This document shows, in pieces, positions 7,854 through 15,096 of a stretch of DNA of 15,962 bases. Origin of the DNA: Pseudomonadota bacterium (GTDB taxonomy: Bacteria; Pseudomonadota; Alphaproteobacteria; Rhizobiales; Beijerinckiaceae); assembly GCA_028876585.1 (NCBI GenBank), contig JAGWRL010000308.1, positions 1 to 15,962 of the forward strand. The letters run 5' to 3'. Positions within the stretch are counted from its first letter, which is position 1, and the number at the start of each line of letters is the position of its first letter. Below the pieces are notes generated by a model. The model saw only the letters and a program-made list of their open reading frames with translations, had not been told where the DNA came from and did no database searches. Made by a program: the position numbers and the translations under genes.

Positions 7854-8924
7854 TTATAGCGCAGCGGGCGGCGTGGCGATATCGGCGGTTGCGGGCGCGC
7901 AGGCGCGATGGGCGTCGGCGACGTGATGGTAGAGGGCGAGATCCTGCTCGATCAGCCAGTCGACCTCGCGGCTGCGCTTCAACATCCGCGCCAGCGCCGT
8001 CACGCCGGGCAGGGCGGCGTTGTCGGGCAGCGGTTGGCGCAGGCTCAGATGCTCCCCGACGGCGCGCGAAAACGTGCCCGCCGCGCGCCGCAGGCCGACC
8101 ACGGCGAAGGAGGACAGCGTGGTGAGCGCGGCGGCGACGCCGCTCTTGCTCGGCATCTCCTCGGGCGAACTCGTCGTCAATTGCCGCACCACGGGATTGG
8201 CGAGCACGCGCGCGACGGGGTGAGGAATGTCGCGCAGCGCGCGCGCGAGCTTGCGTTCGTCGTCGAACGGCAGCGACTGCGCGAACGCCATCGTCGGCTC
8301 CAGGCTCATGTTTTCGCGTAAGCCCAGAATGCCGCTGCCCGATTTCTTGATCTGCGCCAGCACGATCAGCCGCTCGGCCAGCTCCTCATAGGGGTGGTGC
8401 ATCTGGAACACGACGTCGAAATGGCCCTCGATCTGCGGCTGAAAGGCGCGATACAGCAGCCGGCCGGAGAGATAGACCGAGCCGATCAGGCTCAACACGA
8501 ACATCTGCGTCGTGGTTTCGCGGCCGCAGGCTTCGATCTGATTGGCGCAATATTGGAATTGCCCATTCAGCGCGTTGTCGAGCCGCCACAGCGGGAACAG
8601 ATGCGTCTCCAGCCGCAGCACGCGCCTTGCGACGTGATGCGGGCGGGCGCGGCGATAGATCAGCACGCCGCTGGCCTGATCGCGGATTTCGAGGTCGGCC
8701 ATCCGGGCGAGGCCGGGGACGTGCTGCTCGCTCAGCGCGAAGCCGCACAGGCCGGTGCGGTGCCGGCCGGCGGTCACCAGCGCCTCGCGCGGGTGATCGG
8801 CGAGGCCTTCCCAGACGACGGCGCCGGCGCTCGTCAGCGCGATGCGCGCGGTGTCGACGAAGCCGTCGCACACGACATAGCCGGTGATGAACTCGCCCGA
8901 ATCGCCCTCGACGTTGAAAAGCAC
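7854..8924 (-). CDS. Unrecognised protein encoded between two KpsE-type genes in the capsule export operon
   Basis: I do not recognise a named family. The 356 residues have no signal peptide and no convincing membrane helix. Residues 1-92 look beta-rich: GYVVCDGF (15-22), LADHPREALVTAGRH (41-55), TGLCGFALSE (57-66), then LEIRDQASGVLIYRR (78-92). This pattern resembles the small beta-sandwich modules found next to glycosyltransferase and sulfotransferase-like domains in alphaproteobacterial glycan clusters. The remainder is mixed or helical, with YLSGRLLYRAF (151-161) and HHPYEELAERLIVLAQIKK (176-194), ending in DWLIEQDLALYHHVADAHR (322-340). No P-loop or DXD motif is apparent. I chose the GTG at 8924, 13 bases after the upstream stop; an ATG at 8984 would overlap the end of the KpsE gene by 47 bases. 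Its position between two co-polymerase genes implies a role in export or chain modification, which is inference. Confidence 0.75.
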   Translation of the reverse strand: MLFNVEGDSGEFITGYVVCDGFVDTARIALTSAGAVVWEGLADHPREALVTAGRHRTGLCGFALSEQHVPGLARMADLEIRDQASGVLIYRRARPHHVARRVLRLETHLFPLWRLDNALNGQFQYCANQIEACGRETTTQMFVLSLIGSVYLSGRLLYRAFQPQIEGHFDVVFQMHHPYEELAERLIVLAQIKKSGSGILGLRENMSLEPTMAFAQSLPFDDERKLARALRDIPHPVARVLANPVVRQLTTSSPEEMPSKSGVAAALTTLSSFAVVGLRRAAGTFSRAVGEHLSLRQPLPDNAALPGVTALARMLKRSREVDWLIEQDLALYHHVADAHRACAPATADIATPPAAL

Positions 8925-8937
8925 TTGGCCCGCGCCC

Positions 8938-10257
8938 TCACGCCATATTGTTGCGCGCCACCGCCGCCAGAGCGACCAGCACACCCCAGGCCGCGAGACT
9001 GGCGATGGCGAACAGGAATATATCGAGCCCCCGCTCGGGATATTCCGATTCCTCCGGCAGCGAGGGTCGCACGAACACCTTGAGATAGATCATCTTGTTC
9101 TCGGCGGCGATGCGCGCGTGTTCGAGCGCGGAGGCCGCATTGGCGTAAAGCTGCTCGTCGGCCTTCTGCTCGGCCTCCAGCGCGCCGAAGGTCGCCATCG
9201 CCGCGGCGATGGTCGCGCCGCCCGGCTTGTCCGGATCGGCGGCCTCGGCGACGCTGGCCGCCTTGGGCGCGGTGGTCATCTCGGCTTCGAGCTTGGCGAT
9301 CTGCTCGCGGGTGACGTCGATCCGCGATTTCAGTTCGCGCATCTGCGGCGCCTCGGCGTTCATGTATTTCAGCTGCGTGTCATAGGCGCCGGCGAGCGAC
9401 AGCAGCGACGAGCGGAGCTGACGCTTCAGGCTGGTGACCGCCTCCGTCGACAGCTTGGTCTCCAATATGCCGGAATCGTTGCGCGCCGCCTCCTGCGCCG
9501 CCAAAGTCTTGGCCAGATGCTCCGAGGCGTGCCGCAACCCCGCCTCGGCGAGCGTGACCGCGTCGGCGTTGATGCGCGCGTTGAGGCTGTTGACGAGTTC
9601 CTCGCAGATGGCGATCGTCGCGTCGGCGACTTGCTTGGCGTCCTGCGGCGTGAAGGCGCGCACGCTGAATTTGACCAGCCCGCCCGGCAGTTTCACCGAG
9701 GCCGAGGCGACCTTCTTCCAGTATTTGACCAGCCGTTCGACCGGCTTGTCGGCGTCGAACCGCGCCAGCAGGTCGGCCTTGTCCGTCGAGTAGAGGCTGC
9801 GCAGCTTCACCCGCGCTTCGAGCTTGTCGACCATCTCGCGGCTGTGGATGAAATTGGTGATGATCTGCGTGTCCTGCAGGATCAGTTGCGAGGGAATCCC
9901 GGTCAGCGAGGCGACGCCGTCGCGCAAAGGCGATTCGCCGGCCGAGACCGAGAATTCCGCCTGCGCCACATATTGGTCGGCGGCGAAGAAGCCGTAATAG
10001 GCGATCGCGCCCAGCGTCGGGGCGAGGAACACGAGGAAGAAGCTCGCCAGCAGCAGGTATCTGGCGACTTTCGCGTCGCGCCGCGCCTCGAACCCGCCCG
10101 AGGACAGCCGCGCCGCGCGCCGGGTCGACAGCCGGGTGCGGCGGGCGGCGTCCGACAGCGCGAGCGACATCGCCCGCACGCGCGCCAGCGCCGTGCCTGG
10201 CTCGCCGCCTTCCGGCCCGGCGACGTCGATGTCCAGATCGGTGTCTTCGTTCTCCAT
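8938..10257 (-). CDS. kpsE: KpsE/CtrB/BexC-type polysaccharide co-polymerase, copy 1
   Basis: The 439-residue protein has the same layout as the downstream KpsE-type gene: an N-terminal cytoplasmic region rich in Arg (about 26-65), a membrane segment at 66-90, ADQYVAQAEFSV (93-104) at the start of the periplasmic part, long helical regions in the middle, KMIYLKVFVRPSLPEE before the second membrane segment (about 412-434), and a short C-terminal tail. An Ala/Pro-rich insertion near residues 327-345 (PKAASVAEAADPDKPGG) is absent from copy 2. It should act at the inner membrane and periplasm in polysaccharide export. The ATG at 10257 lies six bases after the kpsT stop and has no visible Shine-Dalgarno sequence, so its translation is probably coupled to kpsT. 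Confidence 0.9.
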   Translation of the reverse strand: MENEDTDLDIDVAGPEGGEPGTALARVRAMSLALSDAARRTRLSTRRAARLSSGGFEARRDAKVARYLLLASFFLVFLAPTLGAIAYYGFFAADQYVAQAEFSVSAGESPLRDGVASLTGIPSQLILQDTQIITNFIHSREMVDKLEARVKLRSLYSTDKADLLARFDADKPVERLVKYWKKVASASVKLPGGLVKFSVRAFTPQDAKQVADATIAICEELVNSLNARINADAVTLAEAGLRHASEHLAKTLAAQEAARNDSGILETKLSTEAVTSLKRQLRSSLLSLAGAYDTQLKYMNAEAPQMRELKSRIDVTREQIAKLEAEMTTAPKAASVAEAADPDKPGGATIAAAMATFGALEAEQKADEQLYANAASALEHARIAAENKMIYLKVFVRPSLPEESEYPERGLDIFLFAIASLAAWGVLVALAAVARNNMA

Positions 10258-10263
10258 GGCGCG

Positions 10264-10917
10264 CTAGCGATTGAGGCGGTTGTAGGTCTCGATCGCGACA
10301 TCGAGATCGGCGAACATCATGATCTGCCCGTCGACCAGCACGCCGCCGCGATCGCAATAATCCTTGATCGTCTGCATCGAGTGGGAAACCATGATGATGT
10401 CGGCGCGCTTGCGCCGCTCGGCGAACGTCTCGACGCAGCGCGCCTGAAAGCGCGCGTCGCCGACGGCGGTGATCTCGTCGATCAGATAGCACTCGAAATC
10501 GATCGCCATCGACAGGCCGAACGAAAGCCTCGCCATCATGCCCGAGGAATAGGTGCGCACGGGCACTTCCATATAGTCGCCAATTTCCGAGAAATCCTCG
10601 ACAAAATCCAGCGTCTTGCGAACGTCGGCGCCATATATCCGCGCCACGAATTTGACGTTTTCGCGGCCGGTCATCTGCGGATGGAAGCCGCCGGCGAAGC
10701 CGAGCGGCCACGAAACGCGCACGTCGCGCTTCACCCGGCCGGAATTGGGCAATTCGGTGCCGGCGATCAGCCGCATGGTCGTCGACTTGCCGGCGCCGTT
10801 GACGCCCATCAGCCCGTAGGAAAAGCCGCTCTCGAAGCGCGTCGAAACGTGGTCCAGCACGATCTTGAGCACCCCGCCGGTGCGATAGAACTTGAAGACG
10901 CGGTCGAGTTTGATCAT
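10264..10917 (-). CDS. kpsT: Capsule/exopolysaccharide ABC exporter ATPase (KpsT)
   Basis: The 217-residue ATP-binding subunit has all catalytic motifs: Walker A GVNGAGKST (38-46), the ABC signature in the form YSSGM (123-127) typical of polysaccharide exporters, Walker B YLIDEI (144-149) with catalytic Glu148, the D-loop GDARF (153-157), and the switch histidine in SHS (178-180). Length matches KpsT/CtrD/BexA (about 215-225 residues). It energises export of the polysaccharide through the KpsM-type permease. The ATG at 10917 has GGAG four bases upstream; longer in-frame versions run back through the divergent gene and lack family similarity. It is the first gene of the operon, only 52 bases from the divergent GT2 gene, so the operon promoter must lie in this short gap or inside that gene; I see no strong consensus there. 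Confidence 0.95.
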   Translation of the reverse strand: MIKLDRVFKFYRTGGVLKIVLDHVSTRFESGFSYGLMGVNGAGKSTTMRLIAGTELPNSGRVKRDVRVSWPLGFAGGFHPQMTGRENVKFVARIYGADVRKTLDFVEDFSEIGDYMEVPVRTYSSGMMARLSFGLSMAIDFECYLIDEITAVGDARFQARCVETFAERRKRADIIMVSHSMQTIKDYCDRGGVLVDGQIMMFADLDVAIETYNRLNR

Positions 10918-10969
10918 TACGCTCCGACGACCTAGCCGATGTTCCGCAACGGCGCGCGCGGGAGCGTCC

Positions 10970-12472
10970 ATGCCACAAACCAGCGGCGTTCTCAATGCGC
11001 TGCGCCGCCGCCTCGCCCGCGCGCTGGGACGCCGGCCCGAGCCGGGGGCGCGGCTCGACCCGGCAGGCTTCCTCGCCCATGCCGCCGCTTTGGCCGCCAA
11101 AGCGCCCCCGCCGCCGACCGGCCTGTGGCTTTCCGTCCTGACCGAGGCGCCCGCGCCGTCCGCCCCCGGCCCGGCCGAATTCGTCGCCTGCGACTTAGGG
11201 ATCGCCAACGCACCCGCCCGCTGGAACGAGGCCGCTTCCCGCGCCCGCGCGCCCTATGTCGCCCGGCTCGATCACGGCGGCCGGCTCGCCCCGTTCGCCG
11301 CCGAGCGGATCGCGGCGGCGCTGGCGGCGAACCCGCGCGGGCTTTACACCGACGAAGTGATCGAAGGGCAGGGCGTCGCGCTGAAGCCCGCGTTCGATCC
11401 GGTGCTGCTGCAAGCTTTCGACTATTTCGGCCGCCTCGCCGTCTGGCGGCGCGAGGATCTGCTGGCGCTCGGCGGCTGGCGCGACTCGCCCGACCCCGAT
11501 CACGATCTGGCGCTGCGCTTCGCCGCCGCCGCGCCGCCGAGCGCGATCCTGCATCTGCCCTATCCCGCCTATATCGGCCCGGCGCGGACCCCGCTCGTTC
11601 GCCCGCCCGCGCCCGCCCCCCGCGCGTGGCCGAAAGTCAGCGTCGTCATCCCCAGCCGCGACGCGCCGGAGCTGATCGGCCGCGCGCTCGACGGCCTGTT
11701 TTTGCGCACCGACTATCCCGATTTCGACGTCACCGTGATCGACAACGGCTCGACCGATCCGCGCACGCTGGCGCTCTACGCCCGCGCGCCAGAGCGGCTG
11801 CGCGTCGAAATCCGCCCGGCGCCGTTCAATTTCTCCGCCGCCGTCAATCGCGGCGTCGCTTTGAGCGACGGCGCGCTGGTTCTGCTGCTCAACAATGACG
11901 TCGAGATCGTCGAGCCCGGCTGGCTCAAGGAGATGGTCGCCTGTTTCGACTATCCGCGCACGGGAATCGTCGGCGCCAAGCTGCTTTATCCCGACGGCAC
12001 GCTCCAGCACGCCGGCGTCATCGCCGGGCTCGGCGGTTACGCCGGCCATTGGCATATCGGCAGGGCCGCCGATGCGCCCGGCCCGCAGGGGCGGCTGCGG
12101 GCGCGCCAATCGCTCAGCGTCGTCACGGGCGCCTGCCTGCTGGCGAGCCGCGCCTGTTTCGACCAGCTCGGCGGCTTCGACGAGCAAACCTTCCCCATCG
12201 CCTATAACGACGTCGATTTCTGCCTGCGCGCCGGCGCCGCCGGCTGGCGCGTGGTGTGGACGCCTTTGGCGACGCTGATCCACCACGAATCCGCCTCGCG
12301 CGGCAGCGACGAGACGGGCGAGAACCGCGCCCGCTTCGCGCGCGACAAGGCGGCGTTGCAGGCGCGCCACCACACCGACGCGCTGGAGGATCGGGCCTAC
12401 AACCCGTGGGCGTCGCGCAGCGATTCCGACCCGTGGCCCTGCGCGCGGGCCGATCTGCCGCCGGCGCGCTAA
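10970..12472 (+). CDS. Two-domain GT2 glycosyltransferase with a degenerate N-terminal GT-A domain
   Basis: Residues 221-445 form an intact GT2 domain related to rhamnosyltransferase-like enzymes: VSVVIPSRD (223-231), VIDNGSTD (256-263), the metal-binding motif NND (308-310), GAKLLYPDG (335-343), TGACLL (386-391), AYNDVDFCLR (411-420) and HHESASRG (438-445). Residues 80-205 align by eye with the second half of another GT2 domain: APYVARLDHGG (94-104) stands where active domains have a LDxDD-type motif, and GLYTDEV (124-130), GGWRD (168-172) and DHDLALR (177-183) follow. The usual first half of that domain is almost gone. The ATG at 10970 has GGAG at 10961-10964. The product probably adds sugars to the exported glycan in the cytoplasm. 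It is transcribed away from the export operon, and its stop overlaps that of the convergent TPR-glycosyltransferase. Confidence 0.88.
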   Translation: MPQTSGVLNALRRRLARALGRRPEPGARLDPAGFLAHAAALAAKAPPPPTGLWLSVLTEAPAPSAPGPAEFVACDLGIANAPARWNEAASRARAPYVARLDHGGRLAPFAAERIAAALAANPRGLYTDEVIEGQGVALKPAFDPVLLQAFDYFGRLAVWRREDLLALGGWRDSPDPDHDLALRFAAAAPPSAILHLPYPAYIGPARTPLVRPPAPAPRAWPKVSVVIPSRDAPELIGRALDGLFLRTDYPDFDVTVIDNGSTDPRTLALYARAPERLRVEIRPAPFNFSAAVNRGVALSDGALVLLLNNDVEIVEPGWLKEMVACFDYPRTGIVGAKLLYPDGTLQHAGVIAGLGGYAGHWHIGRAADAPGPQGRLRARQSLSVVTGACLLASRACFDQLGGFDEQTFPIAYNDVDFCLRAGAAGWRVVWTPLATLIHHESASRGSDETGENRARFARDKAALQARHHTDALEDRAYNPWASRSDSDPWPCARADLPPAR

Positions 12473-15096
12473 CGCCCCGCCGCCTCGCCCGCCAGCCACT
12501 CGCGGAAATCGTCCGAAATATCCATCAGCCCGCGCTCGGCCAGCGTCAGGCTCGGCTCCAACTCGCGCGTGACGCCGGGCGCGGCCAGATCGGCGCGCCA
12601 CAGCGGGGCGAGGCGGGCGGCGTAGCGGGAATGGCGGCGCATCGCGTCGACGCTGGAATCGGCCTCGACATAAGCGGTTCCCGCCGCTTCCTGCGCCGCG
12701 TGGCGGCCGCGCAGCACCACGTTCATCATCTTGTAGTGCAGCAGCGCCGCCGACACGTCGGCGAATTTGAGATGGGTCGTCTCGTGCGAGTTGATCAGCA
12801 GGCCGGCGTCGAGCCGCCACAGCGGCGTCTTGTGCAGAAATTCCTTGGCCTCGAACAGCCGCGCCCGCACGCCGCCGCTCGGCTGCAAATAGGGCGGCCG
12901 CTCCTGGCCGAACAGCACGTAATCGTCGTCGTAATAGCGGTATTCGGCGAACGGCGCGGGCTGGCCGTCGTCGCCGATCAGCCGGCGCGGATAGACGTCG
13001 AGCATATAGCCGCGCACGCCTTCAAAACCGCGTGCGTCGAGATAGGCGACGAAGCGTTGAATGGGAACCGTCTCGCAGCCGGGGTAGATCAGGTGCTCGT
13101 CGGCGTCGAGTTGCAGGCCCCAGCCCTTGGCGCCCTCGCGCGCGACGATCTCGTTGACCCAGCGCCGGCCGGACCAGGAAAACTGATAACTGTCGGGGCA
13201 GTCGTAGACGATCACGTCGGGCTCAGCCAGCAGCAGCGCGCGGCTGTCGTCATCCGACATATGGTCGAAAAACACGAAGCGCTTGACGCCGAGCCGGCGG
13301 TGATGCGCGAGAAAGCCGGGAATCTGCGGCGCCTCGTTGCGGAACACGATGAAGGCGGTGACGTCGCCGTCGGGCGGCAGGCGCTCCGGCGGGGTCAGCC
13401 GCGTCAGTTTGTCGATCGGGCATTCCACGGCGGCGAAATAGTTCGTGGCGATCGTCTCCCGCCACAGCGCCTTGGCCTCGTCGTGGCGGCCGCGCTGGGC
13501 CTGCGCCCAGGCGCGCAGCTCCAACTCCTCGCGCCGCCGCCGCTGTTGCGGGATAGCGTCGATCAGCGCCAGCGCGGTCGCGTCGTCGCGCGCCGCGATC
13601 AGCGCGCGGATGCGCAACAGCCGCAGCCGCGAATGGCCGGGGAACTGCGCCGCAGCGGCGTTGAGGATCGTCACCGCGAGTGCGAACGCCCAGGGCGAGC
13701 GCACGCCGAGCAGGAAATCGCCGGCGCTGACCGCGTCGCCCGCCGTCCAGTCGCGCTCGCGCGCCAGCCGCTCGACATAGGCGCGCACATGCGCCTCGTC
13801 GTCGCGATCCGATTCGAGCCGCAGCCGCGCCTGCAACGCATAGCCGTCCGCGCCTTCCGCTTCGAGCGCCTCGACGGCGCGCTCGGCCAGATCGAGCCGG
13901 CCGATTCCGAGCAGGATCCACACCCAATGCGCGCGCAGACTGTAATCCAAGGGGAAGCGCCGCAGCGCCGCCTCGACCATCAGGGTCAGGTCGTCCTGGC
14001 CCTTCTCCAACTCCTTGGCGAGCCGCAGCCGCTCGGCTGCGGCGACGGGCGACTCGGGGAACCGTCGCTCCAGTTCGGCCAGCGCCGCCGCGCCGGCGTC
14101 GTAGTCGCGCAGATCGTGATGCGCGCGGGCGAGCGAGCCCCACCAATCCGGCCGCGACGCCTCGGCGAATTCGCGCGTCAGCCGGCCGAGCGCGTCGCGC
14201 GCCAGTTCGATCTCGCCCAGTTCCGTCGCCAGCAGCGCGCGCTCGCGCAGGGCGCGCCAATGGCCGGGTTCGCGGGCGATCAGGCGGTCGAGCGCGGCGA
14301 TCGCCTCGTCGATCCGGTCGAGCCGGTGCAGCGCGCGGGCGCGGCCGAACACCACTTGGGTTTCCCCGGCGGCGTCGAAGCGGGCGGCGTAGCCGTCCCA
14401 TAGGTCGAGCGCGCGGCCCCATTGGCTGCGGTCCTCGGCGTCCTGCGCCAGCAGCGGCGGCAGGCGGCGGTCGTCGGCGAAGCAGCGGCTGGCGTCCTCC
14501 AGCACCGCGGCGGCGTCGGCGCGGCGGCCGAGCGCTTTGAGCGCGTTGGCGAGGCCGACATACCAGCCGGGCTCCTTGTCGGGGAAACGGGAGTGGATGT
14601 CGCGCCAGACCTGCAACGCCTCGACGGAACGGTTCGAGCGCGACAGCAAATTGGCGAGATAGGCCTGCGGCAGAACGACGTCGGGGAAGCGCTGCGCCCC
14701 CTCGCGCGCCGCCGTTTCCGCCTCGTCGACGCGGCCGAGCGCCTCCAGGCAATGCGCCTTGCCGACCCACCAATGCGCCGCCGCGCGCTGCGGATAATTC
14801 GCCATCAGATCGTCGAGGTCGACCAGCGCCGCGGCGGGATCGCCGGCGAGCCGATACAGCCGCGAACTCGTCACCCGCGCCCAGACGACGAACTCTCTGA
14901 CGTAGCGGAACCGCTCCACCAGCGGCCGCAGGCCGTCGACGCGGCCGGCGTCGATCAGATGCGAGACCGCCGCGCGCATTTTGTCGGGATCGTTGGCCGC
15001 CAGACCGTCGGCGATCGCGCGCGGAAAGTCGCCAGACCCGAGCAATTGCGCGCAGGCTGCGGCGATAATCTCAGGTGTGATCGGTTCGAGCGTCAT
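12469..15096 (-). CDS. TPR-repeat / glycosyltransferase (GT2, Glyco_tranf_2_4-like) fusion protein
   Basis: The 875-residue protein has a long helical, TPR-like region (about 20-560). It is made of roughly 34-residue Ala/Leu-rich helix pairs, for example those containing GKAHCLEALGRVDEAE (112-127), ANALKALGRRADAAAVLE (183-200) and RALHRLDRIDEAIAALD (254-270). The C-terminal glycosyltransferase-like domain (about 578-800) begins VTAFIVFRNEAPQIPGFLAHH and carries the D-x-D motif LDADEHLIY (663-671). The domain resembles GT2/GT92-like enzymes of the Glyco_tranf_2_4 type. No signal peptide or membrane helix is seen. The ATG at 15096 overlaps the preceding gene's stop as ATGA, which fixes the start. 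The TPR part may hold partner proteins or glycan substrate; that is inference. The stop codon overlaps that of the convergent GT2 gene (TAG/TAA sharing 12470-12471). Confidence 0.85.
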   Translation of the reverse strand: MTLEPITPEIIAAACAQLLGSGDFPRAIADGLAANDPDKMRAAVSHLIDAGRVDGLRPLVERFRYVREFVVWARVTSSRLYRLAGDPAAALVDLDDLMANYPQRAAAHWWVGKAHCLEALGRVDEAETAAREGAQRFPDVVLPQAYLANLLSRSNRSVEALQVWRDIHSRFPDKEPGWYVGLANALKALGRRADAAAVLEDASRCFADDRRLPPLLAQDAEDRSQWGRALDLWDGYAARFDAAGETQVVFGRARALHRLDRIDEAIAALDRLIAREPGHWRALRERALLATELGEIELARDALGRLTREFAEASRPDWWGSLARAHHDLRDYDAGAAALAELERRFPESPVAAAERLRLAKELEKGQDDLTLMVEAALRRFPLDYSLRAHWVWILLGIGRLDLAERAVEALEAEGADGYALQARLRLESDRDDEAHVRAYVERLARERDWTAGDAVSAGDFLLGVRSPWAFALAVTILNAAAAQFPGHSRLRLLRIRALIAARDDATALALIDAIPQQRRRREELELRAWAQAQRGRHDEAKALWRETIATNYFAAVECPIDKLTRLTPPERLPPDGDVTAFIVFRNEAPQIPGFLAHHRRLGVKRFVFFDHMSDDDSRALLLAEPDVIVYDCPDSYQFSWSGRRWVNEIVAREGAKGWGLQLDADEHLIYPGCETVPIQRFVAYLDARGFEGVRGYMLDVYPRRLIGDDGQPAPFAEYRYYDDDYVLFGQERPPYLQPSGGVRARLFEAKEFLHKTPLWRLDAGLLINSHETTHLKFADVSAALLHYKMMNVVLRGRHAAQEAAGTAYVEADSSVDAMRRHSRYAARLAPLWRADLAAPGVTRELEPSLTLAERGLMDISDDFREWLAGEAAGR

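Noticed and set aside
8884..10935. Very long plus-strand open frame opposite the kpsE-1 and kpsT genes
   Set aside because: It is antisense to genes with unmistakable family motifs. Its translation is Arg/His/Gly/Asp-rich without domain-like patterns, as expected from a GC-rich complementary strand lacking stop codons.
10910..10938. Promoter-like TTGATC with TAGCCG 17 bases later, for the plus-strand GT2 gene
   Set aside because: The -10 matches only two consensus bases and the -35 lies inside the start of kpsT. In a GC-rich genome this match is not distinguishable from chance.
12256..14403. Long plus-strand open frame opposite the TPR-glycosyltransferase gene
   Set aside because: It overlaps the end of the real GT2 gene in another frame and is antisense to a well-supported gene. 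Its composition is that of a high-GC shadow frame.
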